A stretch of DNA of 64,000 nt from Zasmidium citrigriseum (GCA_002786025.1 NHNW01000076.1:62001-126000), one strand, 5' to 3'; positions 10,643 through 21,228 are shown, counted from the first letter of the stretch. Translations and numbers: made by a program. Notes: a model not told the origin generated them from the letters alone.

Positions 10643-12667
10643 ATGTTCCAGGATCCGGACGGGCCGCCTGAGAGAGAGAACGATACCACTGGCCGCAAGC
10701 GAGCATCACAGGCAGGAGACAAGAAGGCAGAACGAGCCAAGCGGGTTCGAGTATCGAGAGCCTGTGATCAGTGTCGAGCCGGGAGAGAAAAATGCGACGG
10801 AAAGACGCCTACGTGTCAGACGTGCGAGACGCAGAATCGGCAATGTTCATATCACGAACAGCCCAAGAAGCGAGGCATCCAACCCAATTATATCCGTACC
10901 CTGGAATTGACCTTGGCCTGGCTCTTGAAGACTTATCCTGGATGTGAGGCGAAGCTGTCTGGCCTGCTACCGGACCAGAACGGGGATGTCCACCAACTCA
11001 TCGGCTTCAAAGATGCCAATGCGTCTGAAGCCTTGCATGCAGTTTGGAGGAATGGAATCGTGTGCAGGCAGATCGACCAGCTGCTATCCGGCGCTCCCAT
11101 CGAGACACCCCAGAATAATGGCAACGAGATGCATGATGACCCTCAAGCAGGGCAACGTGCGGAAGGTGGTGGCATCGACTTAGCAGGCCATGTTCCCTAT
11201 CATTCACCTCCGCAATCAGCCCCCTCTGATAGCAATGGGGCACCTCTGGAAGCAGCGGGTAATGGTCATCTCGACATGCTTTTCTCGCCGGAGCCAGGCC
11301 CTTCTCATCAACCCCAGCTGAGCTCAGCAACGACATTGAAGTTGCCATCGAAAGCTTGGTCTATGCTAGAAGATTACTTCACTTTCACTCAGACCTGGCT
11401 CCCAATCACAGAGAGGCACGATGTCTTGAAGCTAATGTATTCCTATCCGGCTTCTGGCCTACCCAGAGCGGAAGCTATGTCGTCTGATCACGCCGAGCTT
11501 TGGAGCATCATGGCCTGGTCGGCGGCTCGAATGGATGGCGAAGCTAGGAATGATATGGCGCGATGCAGAGACATCGCAAGGTCACTGATCCCCAAAGAGT
11601 CGCTCGTGAATTTGGGTCACATAAAAGCTTTACTTGTCCTGGGTCTCGTCGACTTAGCAAGTGGTAGCCTTCTCCACGCATGGCTAACGATTGGATCTGC
11701 TATTCGGCTCATGGTCCATCTTACATCCGGTGATGGCACTGCAGAGACTGCGTTATCTGGCGACCGCTTGAAACACACCTACTTGGCAGCATTTGTACTT
11801 GAGAGTACCATCGCTGCGCGAACAGGTGCTTTGGCTCATCTGAAGCCTGAAGATATCACATCCTTGGGACCTTTGGTGGAAGATGGCCTGGACGAATGGT
11901 CGCCATGGCAAGACCCTGTCCATGGGTCGTCTTTGGCAGCGGAGAAGTCGCCCGCGAGGTCAATAAGCACCTTCAACGAGCTTCTACGCATGGCTCTACG
12001 CAGGTTTCAACCCGTTGCGACCAGCCCGCAAGGTCCTCACCCGCACCAGGAGCTGAGCGTGGTGTTCGAACTGCTCCGCAATGGCAGTACGAACAACAAC
12101 AGGCTACATCCATCTACGATCCTGGCTAGACAGCGCTCAATCAGCACGAACGTCGACCACAACAACCCACCGTCCGCTGGTCCTGCCACATCACATGCAC
12201 GCACGCATTCTTCTCCCATGGATTTCTGGAACATGCAGCCTCCAGAGACCCAGGGCATTCCTCTGGAGCATCACTACCCTTTCATGAGCATCCCCAACGA
12301 AACGACAGAGTCTCTTCCAGGAAGCACACCAGCCCAGATGACAGTCTCGACAGCAACGCCCTCGCTTTGGCCTGGAGAACCTTCTCAGTCTAGGCTTCCG
12401 GAGCCGTACCAACCAGCACAGAGTGGACCTGCGAGCAATCCGAGTGGTTCTGGAGACATTTTTGAGGAACTGGCCATGCTCGATCGTTCAGACTCGACGC
12501 AGAACCCGAACTTCATGGAGAATCTAGGCTTTGGACCCGATCTGGACCTCCAGGAGTTCTTTGGGGCGGATTACCAACCTTCTGATCCGCTTCTGGCGTA
12601 CATGCAACCCAATGAGTTCGCAGATTTCTCACAGCCATTCGACACAGGCCCAAAGGACGCCGGTTGA
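10643..12667 (+). CDS. qutA: Quinate pathway activator QutA (Qa-1F), Zn2Cys6 factor
   Basis: Nuclear activator of the quinate genes. The single exon encodes 674 residues. The Zn2Cys6 DNA-binding motif sits at residues 41-68 (Cys 41, 44, 51, 58, 61, 68, starting ACDQCRAGREKCDG), preceded by a basic stretch (KKAERAKRVRVSR). A middle-homology-like region follows (FTFTQTWLPITERHDVLKLMYSYP near 240), and the last 190 residues are Ser/Pro/Gln/Asn-rich and end acidic (LDLQEFFGADY), as expected of an activation domain. It is somewhat shorter than the roughly 800-residue QutA of Aspergillus. Assignment to QutA rather than another Zn2Cys6 factor rests on the divergent qutR neighbour and the cluster. 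Confidence 0.9.
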   Translation: MFQDPDGPPERENDTTGRKRASQAGDKKAERAKRVRVSRACDQCRAGREKCDGKTPTCQTCETQNRQCSYHEQPKKRGIQPNYIRTLELTLAWLLKTYPGCEAKLSGLLPDQNGDVHQLIGFKDANASEALHAVWRNGIVCRQIDQLLSGAPIETPQNNGNEMHDDPQAGQRAEGGGIDLAGHVPYHSPPQSAPSDSNGAPLEAAGNGHLDMLFSPEPGPSHQPQLSSATTLKLPSKAWSMLEDYFTFTQTWLPITERHDVLKLMYSYPASGLPRAEAMSSDHAELWSIMAWSAARMDGEARNDMARCRDIARSLIPKESLVNLGHIKALLVLGLVDLASGSLLHAWLTIGSAIRLMVHLTSGDGTAETALSGDRLKHTYLAAFVLESTIAARTGALAHLKPEDITSLGPLVEDGLDEWSPWQDPVHGSSLAAEKSPARSISTFNELLRMALRRFQPVATSPQGPHPHQELSVVFELLRNGSTNNNRLHPSTILARQRSISTNVDHNNPPSAGPATSHARTHSSPMDFWNMQPPETQGIPLEHHYPFMSIPNETTESLPGSTPAQMTVSTATPSLWPGEPSQSRLPEPYQPAQSGPASNPSGSGDIFEELAMLDRSDSTQNPNFMENLGFGPDLDLQEFFGADYQPSDPLLAYMQPNEFADFSQPFDTGPKDAG

Positions 12668-12887
12668 TGTGACCAACAAAACCGCTTGAAGGTCTTCACT
12701 TGCCCGACTTCACGATGATGATGAAAGGATGGTATGTCTGGAGAAGAAGACAGTTGAAGTCTTTTCGAGACTACATGGGTATCATCATACTATTACAATA
12801 TCCGTCATTCCGTCTATCCCTCTATGCTTCTATTCCGACCCCAAGTCGGCAATTACGATCCAAAGGCGCCACATTTTCAGCGGCAAG

Positions 12888-13952
12888 TCAAAGCTGAGCT
12901 CGATACGCTTGATCAACGGTGGTTTGACTCCTACCACCAATGTCCTTCTTATCGAGGTCGAAATCCGCGACCATTTTCTGCCAGGATACAGCTGCTCTTC
13001 GGGCGTGCTCCTCAGGTACTGAAGATTGGGGTTCTGTCAGTGTGCGACTGAAAAGCTCGGCGCTGAGGTAGCCATCGAAACCGAGGTCGACGATGATGGC
13101 TTTCAGGATGGCCTTGATGGGAAGATAGGCACCGCGATCTTCTTCTCCGTAGAAGAGTCGACAATTTCTCGACCAGCTCATGCGAGGGCATTGCTCAGGG
13201 TTGTAAAACTCGTGGCCCTCTACGAGTGGTTGCGATAGACGCTCGGCGTCGACGACCTGGATAAATGATATCTTCTTGACATCGACTGTTTGGACCAGGC
13301 GCTTCAGAGACGCTGCCATGTCGGCTTCGGCATTCGGGTTCTTTCCAGTAGGAGATGTTGGATCGGCATACACCCGTCCGGCCATGTTATATGTGTCGAA
13401 GCAAATCTTGAAGTTGGGTCGGTTGACTCGGCAGACAATTTCGTACGATCGCTCCCAGGTATCGACGTGTGTTCCCCAACATAACGCCTCGTACGCGAAC
13501 TCCATCCCATCGGGGGCTCCAAGATCGGCAATCTCGACCAAGTCTTGAGTGATGAAGTCAAGATCACCGCTCACGAGCTCGTCTGGCAAGCAAGTCGATG
13601 GAATGGCAATGAGATTCGTGCCCAGGATCTTTGCGAGCTTTATCCAAAGCTTCATCTCTTCAACACGCTCGGCGTGCTTCTCTCGATCTCGGAGGCCATC
13701 GTAGTGCATGAAGGGCTGGAGACATATGATTGAGATGCCTCGTTCATCGCATAGAGATCGAACTTCGTGAGCGGCTTTGATGTGGTTCTCGGGTGTAGCG
13801 CCTCCTGGGAACTCTTTGGCAACGTAGAAGAGATCTTCGTAGAAGAGTTCGAGATCGAACCCATGACGGGCAGCTTGGTCGAGTTTGGAGGAGAGGTCAT
13901 GGACCCAAGCCCGGCCAAGGGAGTGAGAGCAGATGGCTGGACGGCAAGGCAT
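12888..13952 (-). CDS. qutC: 3-dehydroshikimate dehydratase QutC (Qa-4)
   Basis: Converts 3-dehydroshikimate to protocatechuate, the exit step of the quinate pathway. The intron-free gene encodes 354 residues with a xylose-isomerase-like TIM barrel running the whole length. Likely divalent-metal ligands are visible at the ends of successive strands: E155 (EFAYEAL), D186 (ICFDTYN), Q232 (FIQVVDA) and E299 (LSAELFSR). It carries no fused dioxygenase-like domain, unlike some bacterial forms. It converges on qutA with a 220-base gap and is divergent from the Gfo/Idh/MocA gene, with which it probably shares a promoter region. Confidence 0.93.
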   Translation of the reverse strand: MPCRPAICSHSLGRAWVHDLSSKLDQAARHGFDLELFYEDLFYVAKEFPGGATPENHIKAAHEVRSLCDERGISIICLQPFMHYDGLRDREKHAERVEEMKLWIKLAKILGTNLIAIPSTCLPDELVSGDLDFITQDLVEIADLGAPDGMEFAYEALCWGTHVDTWERSYEIVCRVNRPNFKICFDTYNMAGRVYADPTSPTGKNPNAEADMAASLKRLVQTVDVKKISFIQVVDAERLSQPLVEGHEFYNPEQCPRMSWSRNCRLFYGEEDRGAYLPIKAILKAIIVDLGFDGYLSAELFSRTLTEPQSSVPEEHARRAAVSWQKMVADFDLDKKDIGGRSQTTVDQAYRAQL

Positions 13953-14695
13953 GATGTTGACGGTGTTGAAGACGGAGACCGAGCAGTAAAACAGAATCTT
14001 CGCTAAGACGAGAAAGAAGATATAAAAGAACCCAAGTTACCTTTTGAAGTAAGGACTCTTGTAAGAGCAGGTAGTGTCGTACAGCAGACCCATGTAAAGT
14101 ACGACCATCGCGTAAAAAGGCGCAACAGTGCGTTCTTCCCTATCGCTTCCTGCCACTGCAACGAGACCCACACCTGGAAGGCACTTTATCATTGTCGTCA
14201 CCAGCCTTTTCCTGTCTGTTCTCGTGGGATGTTTTTCGCAAACCGAAAGGGAGCTGGCGTGGGTGGCGGGAAGAACGAATCAGCGTTGCTGGAAGAGAGT
14301 TGTGCTGTCTGCTGAACGTTCTTCCCGGAGACAGTCGGTGAGGAAAGTCCTGGAACGGAGTATCTATTGATAGACTCTCAGGGGCCACTGCTTCTGCACG
14401 AGCTGTATGGCCTTGCTTCGGTGCGACCTTCGAGATACGAACATGCATATATGATGGTGTCTAGACCCAGGACGAACACATCGTTTCCAGAAGAGGATCG
14501 CAGGGTCTACTGATGGAGCGAGGCACGAGAACGACCGCCAGCGTGGTGAATGGGAGAATTCCGGCCTGGAAGGATTGAAGGGAAAACATTCTCGTCTCAA
14601 TATTCTTCCAGGATAAGCGACATATTGGCAATGCGAACAGAATACGAACGACAAGAGATGCATCCCCTGCACGGCTGAGTTGATATCTTTCTCAC
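13953..14695. promoter_or_regulatory. Divergent promoter region of qutC and the Gfo/Idh/MocA gene
   Basis: This 743-base region separates two divergent genes. At 14611-14619 it has GGATAAGCG, a match to the left half plus three spacer positions of the QA-1F/QutA consensus; the right half is poor. It lies 85 bases upstream of the dehydrogenase ATG. I see no other strong motif. Confidence 0.45.
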
Positions 14696-15775
14696 ATGCA
14701 AGCGAGCCGCACCACGAGAATGCCTCCCGTTGCGATTGCCATAATTGGCACTGGACTGATAGGACCGAGACATGCGAAGAGTGTGCAGGCGAATCCGGAT
14801 GCCAGACTGCTCTGTCTTGTCGACCCGCGGCCTGAAGCGAAGGCTGTCGCTGAGGCATTTGGCGTGCCCCTTTTCGACAGTGTCAAGCACATGATTGTGG
14901 AGGGTTGCCGGCCTGATGCGGCGATTGTGTGCACCCCGAATCGCACCCACGTCGCTGTGAGTCTGGAGCTGCTGAATGAAGGGATACACGTGCTTGTAGA
15001 GAAGCCTATATCGATAGATCTCGCATCTGGGAAGCAGCTCATCGATACCGCTTGTGAGGCTGGGAGACACCTGCTCGTAGGCCATCATCGACGTTTCAAT
15101 CCGTACGTAGCAGCAACGAAGCGTGCCCTACAAAATGGAGCCATTGGAAGACCCATCGCCATATCAGGTCTCTGGGCAACCTACAAACCAGAGTCATACT
15201 TCCAGCCTCCAACAGACTGGCGAGCAAAAGCCTCCAGTGGCGGCCCCATCTTGATCAATCTCATCCACGAAGTCGACATTCTCCAATTTCTCCTTGGTCC
15301 CATCGTGCGCGTGCACGCGGAGCAAACGATCTCTCAACGAGGTCATGAGGCAGAAGAAGGCGCAGCGATTCTGCTTCGTTTTGCTTCTGGTGTTGTTGGG
15401 ACGTTCATTCTTTCGGATGCCACTCCTTCGCATCATTTCTTCGAGAGTGGGACGGGGGAGAATCCCATGATGCCGCGCTCAGGGGAGGACTTCTACAGGA
15501 TCTTTGGGTCGGAAGGGACGTTGAGTGTGGGTGACATGAAGCTGGAGAGGCATGGGCCTGGAGAAGAGAGGAGTTGGGAGAAGATGTTGAGCGTTGATGA
15601 TGTGGAGGTCTCGAATGAGGTACCTTTTGATGAGCAGGTGAAGAACCTGATTGGTGTTGTGAGAGGTAGTGAGACGCCTAGATGTACGGGTGAGGATGGC
15701 CTGAGGGCGTTGGCTGTATGTGATGCTGTAAAGCGTGCGATGGAGACTGGGCAGCCTGTCGATATCGATCAATAG
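14696..15775 (+). CDS. Gfo/Idh/MocA-family dehydrogenase inside the qut cluster
   Basis: NAD(P)-dependent oxidoreductase of the family that includes myo-inositol 2-dehydrogenase and glucose-fructose oxidoreductase. It encodes 359 residues in one exon. The Rossmann loop is GTGLIG (18-23), the catalytic lysine lies in EKP (102-104), and the usual His/Asp pair is H191 and D194 in INLIHEVDILQF. A second ATG at codon 9 could be the start. It lies between qutC and qutD, a place where the classical Aspergillus and Neurospora clusters as I remember them have no such gene. Quinate is a cyclitol-like acid, so a related polyol acid or sugar acid is a plausible substrate, but nothing in the sequence fixes it. 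Confidence 0.88.
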   Translation: MQASRTTRMPPVAIAIIGTGLIGPRHAKSVQANPDARLLCLVDPRPEAKAVAEAFGVPLFDSVKHMIVEGCRPDAAIVCTPNRTHVAVSLELLNEGIHVLVEKPISIDLASGKQLIDTACEAGRHLLVGHHRRFNPYVAATKRALQNGAIGRPIAISGLWATYKPESYFQPPTDWRAKASSGGPILINLIHEVDILQFLLGPIVRVHAEQTISQRGHEAEEGAAILLRFASGVVGTFILSDATPSHHFFESGTGENPMMPRSGEDFYRIFGSEGTLSVGDMKLERHGPGEERSWEKMLSVDDVEVSNEVPFDEQVKNLIGVVRGSETPRCTGEDGLRALAVCDAVKRAMETGQPVDIDQ

Positions 15776-15949
15776 CATACGTCTTGAGTCAAGAACTGAA
15801 AAGAAAAACGATTGATGTCTGAGACATTTGTCATTCATACATTCCTTTCTGCGAGAGCAGAGCTCAATCGCCTGTCTCTAGCTTCCATAATCAACATCAT
15901 AGCCATATACATAGCGATCGTGACATCCAGTCCCAAATCAAAAGATAAA

Positions 15950-17707
15950 TCAAGCATCGCTGTTCCTCTCCCTAGTCGTCTCAAGATGCTCCATCTTCTC
16001 CTTCGAAATACTCAAACCAGCACCCTCAGCATCATGACGGAACTCAGCATCCCTCTGGCGGTCCTGCTCAATGACGATCTTGTTCGCCTTGCGGACAGGC
16101 TTGATCTCGAATAGGCGGTCCATATCCTCAAGTGGAATAGACTTGGTCTCGGGCACAAGAAACCAGACGAAGACGATAGAGGCGATCATCATGGCAGCAA
16201 AGAAGAAGAACACACCGCAGCCGCTGGGGCCCATGTTGTTGAACATTTGAGGCGTGAAGCGGGAGATGATGAAGTTCCAGAACCAGTTGTTGGCTGCTGC
16301 GGAGGCCTGACCAAGGCCACGGGTGTTCATGTCGAACATTTCCGAGTTGATGACCCAGGGCGTGCCGTTCCATGAGGGGGTGTAGAATGCGGTCCAGAGG
16401 TACTGCAAGTGACGTTAGTAATGGAATGTTCGTGACTGAGGGACATAACTTACGAAGAAGAACATGGCTGCAATGCCACCGCTGCTCAAGCTCGACGAAG
16501 CGTCCTCAGCGGCGACGCTTCGTGTCGAAATGTAGCCTCCAATGATCCACATGCAGACGCTACCACCAGCAGCACCGATCATGAGAAGATTTCTTCGACC
16601 GAGGTTGTCGATGAGGAAGAACATCCACACGAAGGTAAGGACTGTCTTGATAACGCCGAAGATACCGGTAGTGAGGAAGCCAGTGTTGGTGCCGTTCACG
16701 CCGATGGCTTTGAAGACGGTCGGCGAGTAGTAGTTGATAGCGTTGATTCCAGATCCGTTCTGCCACATGAAGAGAAGGCCACCAAGGATGAATCGCCACT
16801 GGACCTTGCGGCTTCGACCGACAGCCTTGAAAGGCTTCCAGAAGCCTTCTCCGATAGTAGCGGCCTGCTCTTCCAGCGCAGCATCAAGCATAGCAACCTC
16901 TTCAACAATGTATAGTTCTTCTGCGCCCAGGTTTCGCATCCAGCACAAATTCGCCAATGCCTGCTCGCGGCGATGCTTGGTCAACAGCCAACGGGGACTC
17001 TCCTTGATCCAGAAGGCGCCGATGAGGAGCAGACCAGCTGGGATCAATTGGACGGCGAAGGGGATGATCCATTGCTTGTGACTTGGTGCCATGGTCTCTG
17101 TGAGACCGTAGTTGATCCAGAAGCCGACCAGGCCACCAATTTGCCAGCCCAGCTCGTAGATACCAACGATGCGGCCTCTGATCGCAGGCGGTGCAATCTC
17201 AGAGATGTAGATGGGGGTGATCATGGAGGCAGCACCGACGCCAATGCCAGCCAGCACACGTCCTGCGTAGATGAGACCGAGACCGCGATCGCCGTTGGCA
17301 CCAAGCATCATTCCGGCGCCGAGGATGAAGACGAGGGAGAAGATTATCAAGCTGATCTTGCGACCAAGATAGAATGCCGCAGCTACAATTAATCGTCAGT
17401 GGAACGTCCTCAATTATTGCGGAGCGTAGTACCACTCACGGTAGGCAAAGAAGGATCCGAAGAAAGCACCAGCTTGGTAGATGGACACGATGTTGGCCTT
17501 GACCAGGGCCAGATGAGACTTGCTCATCTCGTCGAAGGCAAACTCGTCCACGAAGGCTGGCAATGCCAGTGTTGTCCCAATGAACGCCGAGTCATATCCA
17601 ATCATGCAAGAGGCGAAACTGGCGGTCGCTGCTGAGGCATACACTTTCCAGTTGTAGACCTGCTTGGGAGTCGGTCGGTCCTCGACCAAGGTCAGGAATC
17701 CGCCCAT
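15950..17707 (-). CDS. qutD: Quinate permease QutD (Qa-y), MFS sugar-transporter family
   Basis: Plasma-membrane importer for quinate. I join three exons on the minus strand: 17440-17707, 16454-17382 and 15950-16402, for 549 residues (known fungal quinate permeases have about 535). Sugar-porter marks are present: GYDSAFIGT in the first membrane segment, FFAYPAAFYLGRKIS across the first splice, GRVLAGIGVGAASMITPIYI, DNLGRRNLLM, and PETKSIPLEDMDRLFE at the end of segment 12. The start MGGFLTLVEDRPTPKQVYNW is typical of the family; an in-frame extension upstream to 17803 is ignored. It is divergent from qutB, sharing a 708-base promoter region. Confidence 0.92.
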
Positions 17708-18415
17708 CTTGCTCGTAAGTCGGCTCGAAGGTCGTGTCGCAGTCGACGGCTGGTAGAGATGAGTCGAATGAAAGACTGTCAATCCGAAACAGACTTTGAC
17801 CAATGCAAGACAGAAAAAGAGACAATCTCTTCAAAACCCGGGGAAAGATATGGTTATACAACCGCCCTTCCTCTTAGCCCCACGGGGAAGAACAAAGACG
17901 TCGTGAGGGTGGGTGAATGAAAAGAGTCGCCATGCTTGATGGTAATCCAAAACGCCATGCGGGAAGAGACTTCTCGCGCTACGCCGACCAGGCCCAGACT
18001 GTGACTTAGCCGTGAGGAGGAAAGCTCGTCTTGGAGAGGTGATCTGCGAAAATCTCCACGTTTGTCCCCACACTCTCGTGCCGGTGTGCCGCCAAACGCC
18101 GAGAGCGTGGCCGTCACATGGAGGGATAAATATACACCCGGCCCGAGCGTCAGAAGTGAAGTTTGCTTTCCCCAGGGATTTGCCACGAGGGAAACGTGTG
18201 GGTTAGAACGTGTAGAGAAGGTCAGGCTTACCGAAGGCTGGTTGACGATTGGGTGAAGTCGGAGAAGGACCATACTTACGTTTGCGATCGACTCCATCGT
18301 CTGAAAGACGAAATTTCCTTCCATCGTTGAGTAGTCGTCGAATTGGAAAAGTCTCGAGACCATCTCCTGACAACCAACGAAAAGTCGAATCCACACATAC
18401 CACGTTACCTTCAGC
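17708..18415. promoter_or_regulatory. Divergent promoter region of qutD and qutB
   Basis: Besides the candidate QutA site listed separately, this region has four matches to the CreA carbon-repressor consensus SYGGRG: 17838-17843, 17878-17883, 18066-18071 and 18170-18175 (the last three on the minus strand). Carbon catabolite repression of quinate genes is known in Aspergillus. The motif is short and expected by chance, so only the clustering is suggestive. Confidence 0.5.
18124..18139 (+). promoter_or_regulatory. Candidate QA-1F/QutA activator binding site
   Basis: GGATAAATATACACCC matches 13 of 16 positions of the palindromic consensus GGRTAARYRYTTATCC (recalled from Neurospora qa work): the left half and spacer are perfect and the right half is degenerate. 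It lies 417 bases from the qutD ATG and 277 bases from the qutB ATG, where one bound activator could serve both genes. Confidence 0.55.
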
Positions 18416-19409
18416 ATGGAGACGCAACAGCAAGAAGTTATCCGATGCCCGGAGCCAGCAGTCGACCATCTCGAACGCCACGGCTACCTCTTCGGCTACC
18501 CGATAGCCCATTCTTACTCGCCGTTCTTACATCAGACTGTCTTCGATCAATTGGGTCTTCCATGGGGCTTTTCGCTGCTGGAATCGACAGACATGGACCA
18601 ATTCCTAAGGCTCATTAAGGACCCTCGGCTTTACGGTGAGCTTCTTCTCAGCGACAACCACACGTCGGAAGTACTGACGCAAGTCTCCAGGCAGTGCAGT
18701 CACCATGCCCCACAAGGTAGCCATAATTCCCCATCTGGATGATCTCACAGACGAAGGCCGCGCCGTGGGAGCAGTGAATACAATCTTCCGGCGAGGCGAC
18801 AAGTTCATCGGAACAAATACGGACACGATCGGGGTCCGGGAGAGCTTCTACCAGAACATTGACCAGCCTGATAAGGTCTTTCACGGTAGGCCTGGCCTGG
18901 TCGTTGGCGGTGGCGGCGCCGCGCGGTCGGCTGTGTATGCCTTGGTCCAGTTCATGAAGTGCCGGACTGTTTACCTCGTCAATCGGGACCCGGCAGAAGT
19001 CGACGCCGTTATCAGCTGGTGCAAGTCTCAGGGTTATGGAGATGGTCTTGTCCATGTGACCAACGTTGCGCAGGCAGAGTCGCTAGAAGGCCCAGGAGCT
19101 ATCGTCGCTTGTGTGCCAAATTTTCCTCCTTCGACAGAGGCTGAGAAGGAGGCGAGGAGGGTGACTGAGGTGTTCCTCAACAAGCCACACAAGGGCGCAA
19201 TGTTGGAGATGTGTTACCACCCAAGCCCATGGACTGAGTTGGGCGGCCTAGCAGAGAAGGCTGGCTGGCAAGTCATTCTTGGGACCGAGGCAATGATCTA
19301 TCAAGGTCTGCAGCAACATACCTACTGGCATGGTCGGACACTCGATCAACTCCCGGTCAAGGAGGTGAAGGAAGTGATCGCAAGGGAGTTGGCCAAGGCG
19401 CGGCTATAA
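18416..19409 (+). CDS. qutB: Quinate/shikimate dehydrogenase QutB (Qa-3)
   Basis: Oxidises quinate to 3-dehydroquinate and shikimate to 3-dehydroshikimate with NAD(P). Two exons, 18416-18635 and 18691-19409, give 312 residues; the 55-base intron interrupts the conserved block, and splicing restores [14 protein letters not shown]. Shikimate-dehydrogenase-fold features are [14 protein letters not shown] (27-40), catalytic K82 and D118 (GTNTDTIG), and the nucleotide loop GGGGAARSA (146-154). It is a stand-alone catabolic enzyme, distinct from the AROM-like domain in the neighbouring repressor. It converges on qutG. Confidence 0.93.
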
Positions 19410-19744
19410 TCAGCTGTTGTGGAAATGCCGCTTCGTAAAGGATGTCGATTGATTTAGCAGCTGCAGCGCCGTGTTGGTCTGTGGGGCCATATGGTTACAC
19501 CAGCTTCATCGTAGTATTCTTCGATATACCGAGTCAGGCTGAGATCATCGTGTTGGAGCCATGTCTCTCTTCTCTCGATGTGTTTGGAGAGTTTCAAGAA
19601 CCGATTCGTAAGAGGCGCTGCGTTTGGGAAAGTTGTTGTGGGATGCTGAGCTGAATAAACACGATCCCTTCGTGCTGCTCTTGTAGTAACAAGCTCGATT
19701 GAAGGTCAGCCGCCGCATTGCTGAATGAAGATACTGCTCTTCGG
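19410..19744. other. Convergent intergenic gap between qutB and qutG
   Basis: These 335 bases hold the 3' ends of two converging genes. I see no gene or distinct repeat. Confidence 0.5.
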
Positions 19745-21228
19745 CTAAATCCCTGGTCTGTTGTAGTCTAATTGCTGAACTCTGCGCCAGACCTCACGGA
19801 CGGTACGTTCCTGCGTCTGACGCCCAGTTTCAGTCGGCGAGTCTCCTGCAGGACGGATAGCAAGATACAGCCTCGAGCCCAGATGGGCGTCTGGCACGGG
19901 AGCAGTCAGGGGCTCATTAGGCGGGTTAGCAGATGTCACCAGCCCTCCTGCCTCCTTGAGAAGACAGATGCCTGCAGCGACGTCCCATTCCCTGCAGCTA
20001 GTCGTCAGAAGGATCAGAAAAGATAGGGCTTTGTCAGAGGTTGCGCACCAACAGCCGCCTTCCCACCATATGTCGAAAGACCCCATCGCGACGTATGCAA
20101 GATCAAGCGTAGCCGAACCTAGGCTTCGGACGCCATGCACGTGGCCTCCCTTGCCGTCTCGACCTCCGAGCTCAGATGCGAGGTTTACGAAACTGTTTAC
20201 TTTCCGGTGGAGGTTGCCGTCGGGTGTGTCTCTTCTATCCTTGCCCCACTCGCAAGAGAAGATGCAACCTTTAGGTGCAGATTCCGGTAACGGCGGGATG
20301 GGAGACCGGTCAAGGGGCAGCTGAATAGTCTCGTTGAGCCAGGCGCCCTTCCCACGACACGCAGTGAAACTATTGATAAATAAGTTAGTCAAGTCTCGGA
20401 TAGGCATCGGAGTTAGGGTTGCATACAGCTGCCGAAGGAATGGTGCATTTATGGCTCCGATTACTGGCTCGCCGTTCCACACGAAGGCGATAGAGACACA
20501 GTAGAACGGGCACAAATGGATGAAATTGACCGTGCCTGATGAATTGTTTGAGCAACCTTCGACGTTCTCCTGAGGTATTGCTTACCGTCTAGAGGATCAA
20601 CACACCACGCTGGCCCAGTTGATGGGATCAAGTAGGACTTGGAACCTCCTTTGCCATATGACTCTTCGCCACAGAATCTGTTGGCACGAAAAAGGTCAGT
20701 GTGGAATTTGGATTAGGTCTGAGTGAGTCGAAGTGCATCGCCATGCTTCAATGGAGGGAATTCGACCTGTACGTACGCATGACTTGGATATCTCTCCTGA
20801 ACGTTCTTACGAATGAATGCCTCGACGTCTTGAAACGCAATGTCAAATCAGCATGATGTTTCTAATACAGACGGACGTAAATTGCAGTGGCGCAAACCTT
20901 GCCGAATAGGCCAGGCTCAAGCGGGCAATCTTCGAGAAGCTTTTAGGCCAGGAACAACAAGCATAATGGCTAGGGCTTGGGGAAGTGACATGGAGGGCAT
21001 GCAAGGAGGGAAGGATTTGTCAAGGAAAGCGTCTCCAAACGCACCTTCGTCGGTCTGCGTGACAAGATCGACAGCGGACTCCTTCTCGACATGGCCTTCT
21101 CGAACAGTCTTCCCGGCACGCAGCTCGACGGCATCCAGCAGCATCTGTCCCGCCTCCTTGGCCAGCTGGACAGCGAACGCGTGGATCTCGGCGAGCTCGG
21201 CGTCATCGATTGCAGGACGGTCGACCAT
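19745..21228 (-). CDS. qutG: Inositol-monophosphatase-like protein QutG (Qa-x)
   Basis: Member of the lithium-sensitive phosphomonoesterase family; in quinate clusters its role has remained unclear. I resolve six exons on the minus strand: 21045-21228, 20777-20828, 20586-20677, 20427-20535, 20049-20369 and 19745-19991, giving 334 residues, close to the known QutG length. Splicing restores the metal-binding motifs GEES and DPLDGTVNF and the C-terminal EGGCWEWDVAAG. The 57-base intron after NAPFLRQL is a multiple of three and hides inside an open frame; its TGACTAAC branch site and the family sequence LFTACRGKGAWLN show it is real. One acceptor is AAG rather than CAG/TAG. The gene is divergent from the transcription factor at 22119. 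Confidence 0.93.

Noticed and set aside
13990..14040. TATA-like box GATATAAAAG upstream of qutC
   Set aside because: It is oriented away from qutC and lies about 670 bases from the other gene start, so a TATA role is unlikely.
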